From an uncultured Clostridia bacterium (GTDB lineage: Bacteria; Bacillota; Clostridia; TANB77; CAG-508): a DNA stretch of 32,874 bases. Each line of letters opens with the position of its first letter. Position 1 is the stretch's first letter. The position numbers were made by a program, and so were the translations under genes. The notes beneath the pieces were generated by a model that was given only the letters and a program-made list of their open reading frames with translations, was not told the origin of the DNA and did no database searches. Positions 8,037 to 16,353 of the stretch are shown here, piece by piece. The stretch lies in assembly GCA_944386715.1 (NCBI GenBank), contig CALXCD010000021.1:1-32874 (forward strand), in the 5' to 3' direction.

Positions 8037-8195
8037 GTTACAATTCACAGCTATCTTAATATGATATTAGAAAAAATTGATATATAGATATTTGAAAATC
8101 AAGACCCGGATTGTTACAACTCAAGATTGTGTTTGATTAAAAATATCTATATATCAGTTTTTTTAATTTTTAACACATTAGCTGTGAATTGTAAC
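8037..8195. repeat. Long inverted-repeat element, copy A, with conserved GACCCGGATTGTTAC core
   Basis: This fills most of the 323-nt gap between mreB and the transglycosylase gene. The outer arms 8037-8052 and 8180-8195 are perfect 16-bp complements. An inner stem pairs 8071-8093 with 8141-8163 over 23 bp, with one non-Watson-Crick pair that is G-U if the plus strand is RNA. At the tip, AATCAA (8097-8102) pairs with TTGATT (8133-8138) around a 30-nt loop starting GACCCGGATTGTTAC. The same loop start, stem layout and loop size recur at 13447-13544. No open frame is present. It could be a MITE-like mobile element, a structured RNA, or a large terminator; the strand is undecided. Confidence 0.8.
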
Positions 8196-8236
8196 ATATA
8201 TTTAGCTTGACAGATAAACTTTCAAACATAATCATC

Positions 8237-8815
8237 TTAAAAACTATATAATGCACAATATATCTCATAATCTCGCAAAATCTTCCTAACATATTGATTG
8301 GTTTCTTTGAATGGAATATTTTCAATATCTGAACCATCCGCTTGAATCACCCCTTTTTCAATCCAATTGTCTACTGTTCCAATTCCCGCATTATAAGCAG
8401 CCAAAGCAACTCCTTTATTTTGATATTTTTCTAGTAGAGTAGACAAATATTTGGTTCCTACATTAATATTATTTTCAGATATTAACAACTCATTTCTTAT
8501 ATTCTCTTCCTCTAATTCTAGTGCATTTTTTCTTACCACATCTTTTGCCGTTTCTTCCATCAATTGCATTAAGCCAATAGCACCTTTATGAGAAGTAGCT
8601 CCTTCATTAAAATTACTTTCCGCTTTTATTAATGCATAAATCAAATTTTCTTCCACTTGATATTTTTCTGCATACATTGTAACTTCTGTTTCGTATTTTT
8701 TAGGATAAATCTTCTTTAGTATATTATCTTTATTTAAAATAATAACAACAAATACTATTATTAATAGGCAACCAATTAATAGAATCTTTTTATTTCTTAA
8801 TAGTTTTGCCAACAC
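8237..8815 (-). CDS. Membrane-anchored lytic transglycosylase (SLT domain)
   Basis: This enzyme would cleave peptidoglycan between MurNAc and GlcNAc with formation of a 1,6-anhydro end. A hydrophobic helix at residues 11-27 acts as an uncleaved anchor. The goose-type lysozyme-like domain spans about 45-190. It has the catalytic Glu66 in IKAESNFNEGATS, GLMQLM at 81-86, AAYNAG at 139-144 and the late NQYVRKIL near 173-180, all in the order of the SLT family. The start is a GTG at 8815 with GGAG upstream; the TTG next to it is an alternative. It follows polA by 24 nt and is probably the last gene of that transcript. The copy A inverted repeat lies 41 nt beyond its stop and may terminate it. Confidence 0.93.
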   Translation of the reverse strand: MLAKLLRNKKILLIGCLLIIVFVVIILNKDNILKKIYPKKYETEVTMYAEKYQVEENLIYALIKAESNFNEGATSHKGAIGLMQLMEETAKDVVRKNALELEEENIRNELLISENNINVGTKYLSTLLEKYQNKGVALAAYNAGIGTVDNWIEKGVIQADGSDIENIPFKETNQYVRKILRDYEIYCALYSF

Positions 8816-8839
8816 ATTCTCTCCTTTTCTTAACCCCTT

Positions 8840-11554
8840 TTATTTACAATCATACCAATTTTGTGCTTCTCCAATATCTGCTATTAATGGTACTTTTAAA
8901 GAAATAGCAGATTCCATAGCCTGTTTTACGATTTGTTTTGCTTGCTCTTTTTCTTCTTCTGGTGCTTCTAGCATCATTTCGTCATGTACTTGTAAAACTA
9001 TTTTTGTTTTTAAATTTCGTCTTTGTAATTCTTCATAAACTTTTATCATTGCAATTTTCATAATATCTGCAGCTGTTCCTTGAATGGGAGTATTCATTGC
9101 AGCTCTTGCTCCAAATTGCCTTACCATATAATTACTAGATTTTAATTCTGGAATATATCTTCTACGATGAAATAAAGTTTCCACATATCCTTGTTCTTTT
9201 GCCTTTTCTGTAATATTTTCCATAAAAGCTTTAATTCCTGCATATTGTTCTAGATATTCATCAATATATTGTTTTGCTTTTTTTCTAGAAATTCCTAGTT
9301 GTTCTCCCAAACCAAAATCACTAATACCATATACAATTCCAAAATTAACTGCTTTGGCATCACTTCGTTGTTCTTTTGTCACTTCATCTATTGGTGTTTT
9401 AAAAACTTTAGATGCTGCTTGTTTATGGATATCTTCTCCTTCTTGAAATGCTTGTATCATGTGTTCGTCTTCTGAAATGTGAGCTAATACTCTTAATTCG
9501 ATTTGAGAATAATCTGCATCAATATATACTTTTCCAGATTGTGGTTTAAAAATTTTTCTCACTCTTTTTCCTAATTCAAATCTAGTTGGAATATTTTGCA
9601 AATTCGGTTCTGTTGAACTGATTCTTCCAGTAGCTGTTATAGTTTGATGGAAAAAAGAATGAATTCTTTTTGTCTTTGGATTAATATATGGTTTTAATCC
9701 TTCTACATAAGTAGAATTTAATTTCATTAATTGTCTATATTCTAATAGTTTTCCTATAATAGGGTCTTCTCTTCTTAATTTTTCCAATACATCTACATCT
9801 GTAGAATATCCATTTTTTGTTTTCTTAATGACAGGTAATTTCATTTTTTCAAATAATATTTCCCCTAATTGTTTCGTAGAATTAATATTAAATTCTTCTC
9901 CTGCCATTTCGTAAATAGTTTTTGTTAATAGCTCTAATCGCTCTGTTAATTCCTTTCCAAAAGCTTCTAATTCTTCTTTATCTACATACATTCCATTCCA
10001 TTGCATATTAGATAATACTTCTACTGTTGGCATATCAATTTCTTGAAACAATTTAATAGCATTTATTTTTTCCAACTCTTTTTTCGTCTTTTCTTGTAAT
10101 TGATAAATTGTATAAACATATAAAGTATCTTCATTTTTATTTTCTTTATGTTTATTTATCTCTTGTGATGTCGTATCAAAAAGAGTCATTTGTTTTTGTT
10201 CTTCTTTTTCTCCTCCTAGCATTTCTTGCAAATCAGTTTCTAAATATTGTATTGCTAAATTTTCTATTTCTAATTTATTATTGGTTGGATTTAAAATATA
10301 AGCAGCAATAGAAACATCATAAGTAATTCCTACCAAATTAATATCTACTTGTTTTAATAGTATATATGCTTTTGTTAAATTAATTCCTATTTTCTGAATT
10401 TCTTTATCTTCTAAAACTGTTTTAAATCCTTGAATTTCATTTTCTTCTTGTAAAGGAAAATAATAAGCTTTTTGTGTACTTGCTTGAAAAATGCTAATAG
10501 CTACTATTTTTTCTTTTATAATCTTTTCTTCTTGTAAATCTTTTTCTGTTCTAAAATAAAATAGCATCTGTTTTTCTTGTTGTAATATTTCAAGCATTTC
10601 TGGAACACTAATTTCTTCTACTTGCCATTCTTTATTTTCTATCGATTTGCTCTTTGCAACATTTTCCCCTCTTAGAGAAAATCTATCAATATAACGGTTA
10701 AAATTCAATTCTTTAAATAATTCTAAAACTTTTGGTTTATCCCATTCTTCTACTTTGAAATTTTCTAAGGTATCTTCTATTGGTACTTCTAAATTAATCG
10801 TTCCCAATGTTTTAGAAAGGAATGCTAATTCTTTATTATCCTGAATTTTTTCTCTTTGTTTTCCTTTTAAATCATCTTCTCCTGCCTCTAATTTTTGATA
10901 AAGATTTTCGATAGAACCATATTTTTGAATTAAACTAAGTGCTGTTTTTTCTCCTATTCCTGGCACTCCTGGAATATTATCAGAAGTATCTCCTTGTAAC
11001 CCTTTTACTTCAATTAGTTGTTTTGGTTCTATCCCATAGGTTTCTATAATTTTTTCCCTATTATATTCTTCTGTTTCTGTTTTTCCACCTTTTGTCCTAG
11101 GAATACGAATAGTAACATGGTCTGTTGCCAATTGAAAAGTATCTCTATCTCCAGAAAGAATCGTAACTTCCCAACCCTGTTTTTCTCCATAACGAGATAA
11201 GGTTCCTAAAACATCATCTGCTTCATATCCTTCCTTTTCAATAATATCGATATGCATCGCATGCAATATTTCCTTTATAATTGGCATTTGCATGGCAAGT
11301 TCTTCTGGCATTCCTTTACGTGTTGCTTTATATCCTTCATATAATTTATGTCTTGCTGTTGGAGCTTTTAAATCAAAAGCTACTGCCATATAATCTGGTT
11401 GTACATCTTCTAATAATTTAAATAAAATTGCCAAAAAACCATACACTGCATTGGTATAAGTTCCCTCTTTTGTCATTAACATTTTACTTCCCATAATCCC
11501 ATAAAATGCTCTATTCATAATACTATTCCCATCTATTAATACAAACTTTTTCAA
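8840..11554 (-). CDS. polA: DNA polymerase I
   Basis: Pol I fills gaps and removes RNA primers during replication and repair. The 904 residues divide into a 5' nuclease domain (about 1-290, with LIDGNSIMNRAFYG and GYEADDVLGTL), a central exonuclease-fold domain (about 310-480), and the polymerase domain. The polymerase domain has motif A (DADYSQIELRVLAH, near residue 679), motif B (RSDAKAVNFGIVYGIS) and motif C (VHDEM, near 857). In the central domain the acidic DxE metal-binding motif of a proofreading enzyme is replaced by FYFRT, so 3'-5' exonuclease activity is probably lost, as in Bacillus Pol I. The start is a TTG at 11554 behind AAGGAGG. It lies 14 nt after the membrane protein gene and 24 nt before the transglycosylase gene. 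Confidence 0.97.
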   Translation of the reverse strand: MKKFVLIDGNSIMNRAFYGIMGSKMLMTKEGTYTNAVYGFLAILFKLLEDVQPDYMAVAFDLKAPTARHKLYEGYKATRKGMPEELAMQMPIIKEILHAMHIDIIEKEGYEADDVLGTLSRYGEKQGWEVTILSGDRDTFQLATDHVTIRIPRTKGGKTETEEYNREKIIETYGIEPKQLIEVKGLQGDTSDNIPGVPGIGEKTALSLIQKYGSIENLYQKLEAGEDDLKGKQREKIQDNKELAFLSKTLGTINLEVPIEDTLENFKVEEWDKPKVLELFKELNFNRYIDRFSLRGENVAKSKSIENKEWQVEEISVPEMLEILQQEKQMLFYFRTEKDLQEEKIIKEKIVAISIFQASTQKAYYFPLQEENEIQGFKTVLEDKEIQKIGINLTKAYILLKQVDINLVGITYDVSIAAYILNPTNNKLEIENLAIQYLETDLQEMLGGEKEEQKQMTLFDTTSQEINKHKENKNEDTLYVYTIYQLQEKTKKELEKINAIKLFQEIDMPTVEVLSNMQWNGMYVDKEELEAFGKELTERLELLTKTIYEMAGEEFNINSTKQLGEILFEKMKLPVIKKTKNGYSTDVDVLEKLRREDPIIGKLLEYRQLMKLNSTYVEGLKPYINPKTKRIHSFFHQTITATGRISSTEPNLQNIPTRFELGKRVRKIFKPQSGKVYIDADYSQIELRVLAHISEDEHMIQAFQEGEDIHKQAASKVFKTPIDEVTKEQRSDAKAVNFGIVYGISDFGLGEQLGISRKKAKQYIDEYLEQYAGIKAFMENITEKAKEQGYVETLFHRRRYIPELKSSNYMVRQFGARAAMNTPIQGTAADIMKIAMIKVYEELQRRNLKTKIVLQVHDEMMLEAPEEEKEQAKQIVKQAMESAISLKVPLIADIGEAQNWYDCK

Positions 11555-11568
11555 GACTTCTCCTCCTT

Positions 11569-13267
11569 TTATTTTACTTGATAAGTTTTATAAATAGTTA
11601 AATTACCAAAACTTTCTATTTCTTGAAATGCAACATCAATATCATAATGTTCTTTGATTGCTATTGCAATATTTTCTTTATAATTTTGATATCTTCTTCC
11701 AGACCAATAAACATCTCCATCTATTAAATATACATTTTCTTTTAACAAGTCTAAAAAATTGCCATCTAACTGATATCTCTTTTTGAAATCTTCGTAATTT
11801 TGCGTATACATATCCCATCCGTCCTAAAACTCTTAAATTAGAAAAAGCTTCCCTTGGTGGCATTTGATATACAGAATATGCCAAATATCTATCTTGCAAT
11901 GATGGTACTGTATATAAATATACATTTTCCTTGTGTGCATTTGTTTTGCTAATTAAATCTCTATAATTTTGATAACCTTCCAATTGATATCCATAATCAT
12001 AACTATTTCCAACAAAAATACATATCATACCTATGATAAAACATAATATCGCACTATTTCTGATATCATCTTTTATCTCTTCTGTTTCTTTAAAATTCAT
12101 AAAATAAATAAGCAATGCTGTCCCTATTACATATTCTGGTATCACGACTCTTAACATGCTTCTTCCCATCATAATAAATAAAATATGAATGGCAATCGTT
12201 GTGATAAAAATCAGAATACTAACCATTGTTTTATCTTTTTGAAATAGACATATAACAAACAAAATGAGAAAAAATAGAAATAGATAAACAATAGAACCTG
12301 TTATTTCTGAACTAAAACTTTCTTCTATTTGTTTGATATCCATATTAAGATAATTTGAACCATCTTTTTGAATTTTATCTTCTAATATTTTTTGTAAATT
12401 TTCCTCTGAAAAAATATTTTCATCTCCAAAATTAAAAGTATAAAATAAATAATGGTCATTGGAGGACCAACCTATTTGGTCGAATGTCTCCTTATTTTCT
12501 TCATAATCCACATAAATAGCATCATGTAAGGTTGTTCTAATAGAATTATACTGGGTGTATTTTTTGTATACATCTGACTGGTACATCATACTATTTGAAA
12601 CATATACTATAATAGTAATAATAAGATATATCAAATCATATTGCAATACTTTAATAATTTTATCTTTTTTTTCCGTTTTTTCAAGTTTGTTATCTAATAA
12701 TATAATAACAAAATATAAAACAAAAAATGGAACAATAATAAATAAAGATTGCATCCTTAACATGATACCTAAAGTAAATAAAATGAAACTTGGTATGAGT
12801 GTTTTTATTTTAATTTTATTTTTTTGTTCTAATTTATCTATCAACATCACAAGAGATGTTAGTATCAATAAAGCTGCTACTGATGTATATTGTATTAATA
12901 ATAAAAACACGGTATAAAAAATAGCTATCCAGATGGTATATAATACAATTGCAATACCATTTTGATGTTTTTTCAATAGAATATTTCCTATGATAGTAAA
13001 ACAAATAAATTGCATACTTAGCAAAAATATGCTATGCCAATTAATCATTGGTAATATTCTAAAAAAGAGACTAATGAAAAAGCAAAGTAAGGGATGTATA
13101 TATACTCCATGTATGTTATAAGTACCGTCTAAGCCAGAATATAAATGATAAATAATAAAATCATCTACTTGCTCATATTTGATATCAAATAAAATATTTA
13201 CTATTACAAAAACAAATACATTAATTAGGATAACTATCCATAAATTTTTATTCTTTATTTTTTCCAT
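11569..13267 (-). CDS. Multi-pass membrane protein, possibly a GT-C-type glycosyltransferase; one frameshift
   Basis: About ten hydrophobic segments cover the first 430 residues. An acidic QVDD pair sits just after the first one, in the position where lipid-linked-sugar-using GT-C glycosyltransferases (PMT, ArnT type) place a catalytic acidic residue in the first outer loop. A soluble C-terminal domain follows. The family assignment is inference. The start is the ATG at 13267 behind TAGGAG; the frame could open at a TTG at 13282, but that would overlap the ribosome binding site. One extra base at 11821 breaks the frame after NLRVLG. Removing it joins the 80-residue tail (MYTQNYEDFKKRY onward, to 11569) and gives 565 residues. 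The extra base is again a C before GGA. The ORF lies 14 nt upstream of polA and is probably cotranscribed with it. Confidence 0.8.
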
Positions 13268-13413
13268 CTTATCTCCTATCAAACTTTGGAAACATTTTTT
13301 ATCTTTTTGTGCTTATCTTTTTTATTCGTAAATTGTACTTTTCCAAACTTAATCTAAATCATATCATATTTTATAAAAGTTTTCTACAATTATGTGTAAT
13401 AAATAAAAAAATA

Positions 13414-13440
13414 GTTACTGGTTAATGGTTTTTCACTTAT
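13414..13440. repeat. Short dispersed repeat, copy 1
   Basis: GTTACTGGTTAAT followed by GGTTTTTCACTTA. The same stretch, with one substitution and one missing T, recurs at 27456-27481. It ends six bases before inverted-repeat copy B and lies outside genes. Confidence 0.5.
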
Positions 13441-13446
13441 TTTTAC

Positions 13447-13544
13447 TCAAAAGTATTGATATATTAATATTTTGCAGACAAGACCCGGATTGTTACGCTT
13501 AAGATATGTTTTGTCAAATAATATTAATATATCAATACTTTTGA
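13447..13544. repeat. Long inverted-repeat element, copy B, with conserved GACCCGGATTGTTAC core
   Basis: This fills the centre of the 326-nt gene-free stretch 13268-13593. Perfect 25-bp arms at 13447-13471 and 13520-13544 enclose a 48-nt apical region. Inside it GACAA (13477-13481) pairs with TTGTC (13511-13515) around a 29-nt loop beginning GACCCGGATTGTTAC and containing CTTAAGAT. Copy A has AATCAA/TTGATT at the same place, so the pairing is kept although the bases differ. The long arms do not share sequence with those of copy A apart from general AT-richness. No open frame is present, and no target-site duplication is obvious. Confidence 0.8.
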
Positions 13545-13574
13545 ATATTTATTTTTTGCTCATTATCGAGTAAT

Positions 13575-13605
13575 AAAAAATACAACCATCTTTTTATAGA
13601 TGGTC
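13575..13605 (-). terminator. Rho-independent terminator overlapping a stop codon
   Basis: ACCATCT and AGATGGT form a 7-bp stem with a 6-nt loop, followed by GTA and six T residues on the minus strand. The stem contains the last sense codons and the loop the TAA of the gene at 13594-14217, so coding and termination overlap. Confidence 0.8.
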
Positions 13606-14217
13606 ATATTTTAGTTCAAAGACAAACCTAATAAGATTTCGCCTTTTGGAATAGGTTGCATTTGACAATCTTAAGAAGCTTACAGGAACATCATATTTTT
13701 TGAATTTTCTATCTTGCTCCAGTGCTTTTAACACTCTTTCTTTTATGCTTTTTTGATTTTCTTTGATATATTCATATATATCACTCTGCCATTCTGAAAC
13801 AACAAAAACATCAATATGAATATAATCAAAAGTACTTCGTTTTAAGTTTTCGGGTAATCTGATAAAAACTGGAGAATCTATCGTTAAGATAAATCTATCC
13901 AGACCTTTAGGTTTTTCATGCTTTACTATCTCAGTATTTGCATAAATCACTTCAAATTCCTCAAAAGTTTGTCCTACTTTCATTTTTGAGATAGCTACTC
14001 TAAATATATTGGCATTTTCCAGTCTATAAATTTCTGGATAAAGCTCATAATATGTAGAACCATCTATTCTTTGAAAAACATTTTTTAAGATTTTAAGTGC
14101 TTCTTTCTCATTCACCTTTTGGTAAATCCCATTTTTATCAAAATAATAATATTCTCCCTTTAAACTTCTTACCGCTTTGTTAAGCAAAGCTTTTAAACCT
14201 ACTTCTAATTTCCGCAT
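13594..14217 (-). CDS. Unknown protein, 207 aa
   Basis: I do not recognise this family. It is a soluble alpha/beta protein without signal peptide or membrane segment. Features are an N-terminal basic helix (LKALLNKAVRSLKGEYYY) and a central beta-rich part (VFIRLPENLKRSTFDYIHIDVFVV). The C-terminal half is basic, with KERVLKALEQDRKFKKYDVP and a final strand RNLIRFVFELKYD. The start at 14217 has AGGAGG six bases upstream. The gene has its own promoter at 14266-14294 and a terminator that overlaps its stop, so it is a self-contained unit at the low-coordinate end of the accessory island, next to inverted-repeat copy B. Confidence 0.8.
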   Translation of the reverse strand: MRKLEVGLKALLNKAVRSLKGEYYYFDKNGIYQKVNEKEALKILKNVFQRIDGSTYYELYPEIYRLENANIFRVAISKMKVGQTFEEFEVIYANTEIVKHEKPKGLDRFILTIDSPVFIRLPENLKRSTFDYIHIDVFVVSEWQSDIYEYIKENQKSIKERVLKALEQDRKFKKYDVPVSFLRLSNATYSKRRNLIRFVFELKYDHL

Positions 14218-14265
14218 ATTAATCCTCCTAATTAGATAAAATTCGCATTACAGTTACCATAATAT

Positions 14266-14294
14266 ATTCTAGCATTTTTTAGCAACTTAGTCAA
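14266..14294 (-). promoter_or_regulatory. Promoter of the 13594-14217 gene
   Basis: TTGACT and TAGAAT are separated by 17 nt, about 49 nt upstream of the ATG at 14217. Confidence 0.75.
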
Positions 14295-14309
14295 ATTTTG
14301 CTCTTTAAA

Positions 14310-14720
14310 TTACAATCCGAATTCTTTCATAAATCCAATAACATCACCATTTACTTTTTGAATTCTACTATCTTTCATTAATTCTTCATAAGTATACCAT
14401 TTATACAAAATACCGTCTATTTCAAAATCATCTAAATTTAATCTTGTATTTAGATGAATATCATAAAAATAATGTACATATTCTTTTTCTTTTTTTGCAC
14501 TTTCTGAAAATTTTCTATGCCTTTTATATCCAACACATCTAGCTTCTATTAAGTTATTATCTATTTTTAACTTATTTTGTATTTCCTTCTTGATAGCTTC
14601 ACTATCATCTCCATTTGGTAATTTACAGTTTATAAATAACCAGCAATTCCATCTTTCATCAAAATACTGCAAATATTGATTTTTTTCATTTTTTATAACT
14701 CCAATTGCATGATTTGTCAT
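14310..14720 (-). CDS. Degenerate Nudix-like protein, 136 aa
   Basis: The layout looks like a Nudix fold: an opening strand AIGVIKNEKNQYLQYFDER, WLFINCKLPNGDDSEAIKKE at the Nudix-box position, a strand VHYFYDIHL, and IDGILYKWYTYEELMKD near the end, typical of Nudix C-termini (W/Y-x-x-x-E-E-L). The Nudix box itself lacks the REUxEE core: EIQNKLKI stands where the metal-binding glutamates should be. If it is a Nudix protein it is probably a binding, non-hydrolysing member. This is inference from pattern only. The start at 14720 has AAGGGAAAAA upstream. It follows the small membrane protein gene by 57 nt, without a clear promoter of its own. Confidence 0.65.
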   Translation of the reverse strand: MTNHAIGVIKNEKNQYLQYFDERWNCWLFINCKLPNGDDSEAIKKEIQNKLKIDNNLIEARCVGYKRHRKFSESAKKEKEYVHYFYDIHLNTRLNLDDFEIDGILYKWYTYEELMKDSRIQKVNGDVIGFMKEFGL

Positions 14721-14777
14721 ATTTATTTTTCCCTTCTGTACTAACTTACTGATTTTTCTATCTACTTTTTCAAAACA

Positions 14778-15056
14778 TTAATTCATATTAAATTTGTATA
14801 AAATATAGCCAGCTATCACTGAAATGATAACTCCTATTACTATTTCCATTATTATTTTTACAAATTTATTACTAAATTTTTCTCCTTTTAATTCACTAGA
14901 ATTCTCGTCTTTACTAATATTAGGTTCTTCTAAGTCATTCCTAACTAATTGATTTGTATGATTCTCTTTTTTTATATTAATATTAATGGAATTATCTCCA
15001 AAATTTGCAATACCATTTATGGAACCATTTATATTTATATTCTTTTTGTTACTCAT
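14778..15056 (-). CDS. Small tail-anchored membrane protein with N-terminal G/N/D-rich motif, 92 aa
   Basis: Residues 5-26 form an alternating motif, G11-S-I-N-G-I-A-N-F-G20-D21-N-S-I-N-I. A charged, probably disordered linker follows (about 30-65), then a single hydrophobic helix at about 69-88 with a short tail, so the protein is likely tail-anchored with the motif in the cytoplasm. The same motif ends the protein encoded just upstream (15053-15685), and the two genes overlap by ATGA, implying coupled translation. I do not recognise the family. Paired terminal motifs in neighbouring genes, one carrying a membrane segment, recall bacterial amyloid signalling motif pairs. That is inference; no canonical motif of that class was matched. 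Confidence 0.7.
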   Translation of the reverse strand: MSNKKNININGSINGIANFGDNSININIKKENHTNQLVRNDLEEPNISKDENSSELKGEKFSNKFVKIIMEIVIGVIISVIAGYILYKFNMN

Positions 15057-15685
15057 ACATTTGATAATTCCTTTCTACCATTAATATTGACATTGTCATC
15101 TCCCACATTAAGAATACCCTCTACATCGCCTTCCACTTTTACGTTATATTCATTCATATTAAAAACCGTTTTACCATTGTGCATATCTGCCTCTTTTATA
15201 TCATTTTGAAGTTTTTTCAAAGCAAGCACACCTTCTTTGCCTTCTGCAGCAAATATTGTTACATATCCCGAATTCATTTCTATTCCTAAACCAAACTTAT
15301 TGGGAAATTCTTTTTCTTTCGGTGGTTCTTCCTCATAGTTTATCTTTTTTCTATATTTTTTAATTGCCATAAAACCACACGCAATACTAATAGCTAGTAC
15401 TAATACCCCCCACATACTACTTTGCAAAATATAAACTGAAACAAGCGCTATTAAGATACAAGCAATAGAATAATTTTTTACCTCTCTATTTTTTTTATAT
15501 TTTTCTCTCAATTCATAATTTTTCTTGGCTCTTTCATAGTTTTCTTTTTCTAATTCATAAGCCTTTTTTTCTTTGTTTTGAAATCTAAAAATCCAAGTTC
15601 TTGAAATATTTGAAATTTTTAAAACTTCATTTTCATAACTTATATTATTTTTATCAATTTCTATATTACTATTAAAATATGGCAT
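15053..15685 (-). CDS. Membrane protein with C-terminal G/N/D-rich motif, 210 aa
   Basis: The N-terminus (about 1-35) forms short strands ending in LKISNISRTWIFRF. A basic helix rich in Lys/Glu/Tyr (40-68) leads into two close hydrophobic segments at about 72-108. The cytoplasmic part (about 130-170) contains MNSGYVTIFAAEGKEG and KKLQNDIKEA. This layout resembles small DUF6232-type membrane proteins, a tentative comparison. The C-terminus (186-201) reads G-D-V-E-G-I-L-N-V-G-D-D-N-V-N-I, matching the neighbour at 14778-15056. A partly deleted duplicate lies at 18113-18578. The start has GAAGGGATT upstream. The function is unknown. Confidence 0.75.
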   Translation of the reverse strand: MPYFNSNIEIDKNNISYENEVLKISNISRTWIFRFQNKEKKAYELEKENYERAKKNYELREKYKKNREVKNYSIACILIALVSVYILQSSMWGVLVLAISIACGFMAIKKYRKKINYEEEPPKEKEFPNKFGLGIEMNSGYVTIFAAEGKEGVLALKKLQNDIKEADMHNGKTVFNMNEYNVKVEGDVEGILNVGDDNVNINGRKELSNV

Positions 15686-15726
15686 TTTTTAATCCCTTCT
15701 TTATTTCCTTATTAAAATTCATCTAT

Positions 15727-16353
15727 TTACTTGCATACTTCATCTGCAATTTTTTGAGCATTAATTGCAATTTCAGGATTTAATACATCATAATAGATTA
15801 TTTCACTAGACTTTTGATTTAAAATTGTATTAAATAAACAACATGCTGTTAAATATGCTCCAACAATTGTAGGATGCTGTTTATCTTCATATAATTCAAT
15901 TTCTGGAAAAGAATAATGAAAATGGATAAATGCCTTTCCTGAAAAACATACTTGTCCATTAGTTAATTCAGCTATTTGTTTATAATGATTATTAGTTATT
16001 TCATATTCTTTCAAATCAAAATCTCTATGCACACCACACGCATTGTAAATTATCTTAGTTGTACCATTATTTTTTAATATGGCATTAACTAACTTAATAG
16101 CTCCTTCTTTAAATTCAGCTATATTTTCTTGAAGAGCTTTTATTGTTCTTTCTTGTATAACTACATAATCCCATTTTTCATTCTTTATTTTTTCTAATGT
16201 TTCGTTTTCATTATAAAGTTCTAACAAACTTGCACCTGGTTTTGTAGCACTATCTATATAGATTTCTCTTTTAGATTTTTCAACCATTTTTTGAAAAATG
16301 AATGGCATATTTTGCCTATATGTTTTACTATTTCCAACAAACAATACTTTCAA
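15727..16353 (-). CDS. SGNH/GDSL-family hydrolase
   Basis: The family hydrolyses esters of lipids, sugars or peptidoglycan acetyl groups. The blocks are in order: the nucleophile Ser9 in LFVGNSKTY (block I), PGAS at 39-42 (block II Gly), YNACG at 103-107 (block III Asn) and Asp157/His160 in DKQHPT (block V). WDYVVIQE at 61-68 is the usual strand before block III. There is no signal peptide, so it is cytoplasmic as written. The start is a TTG at 16353 preceded by GGGGTG, and it overlaps the TGA of the RhuM remnant at 16350-16430. The substrate cannot be told. It lies in the accessory island between the RhuM and motif-protein genes. Confidence 0.82.
   Translation of the reverse strand: MKVLFVGNSKTYRQNMPFIFQKMVEKSKREIYIDSATKPGASLLELYNENETLEKIKNEKWDYVVIQERTIKALQENIAEFKEGAIKLVNAILKNNGTTKIIYNACGVHRDFDLKEYEITNNHYKQIAELTNGQVCFSGKAFIHFHYSFPEIELYEDKQHPTIVGAYLTACCLFNTILNQKSSEIIYYDVLNPEIAINAQKIADEVCK

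Noticed and set aside
8094..8140. Known ribozyme, riboswitch or CRISPR repeat in the apical region
   Set aside because: I found no hammerhead, twister, T-box, SAM, c-di-AMP or group II domain V consensus, and no spaced repeats.
8037..8195. Simple rho-independent terminator
   Set aside because: The stem is followed by T runs on both strands and may terminate, but a terminator alone would not conserve a 15-nt loop core and a covarying apical stem between two copies.
11569..11811. Separate 80-residue gene between polA and the membrane protein
   Set aside because: It continues the membrane protein after a one-base frameshift at 11821, and its internal ATG has no ribosome binding site.
12555..12917. 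Plus-strand protein of 120 residues
   Set aside because: It is antisense to the hydrophobic codons of the membrane protein gene, with no ribosome binding site or promoter.
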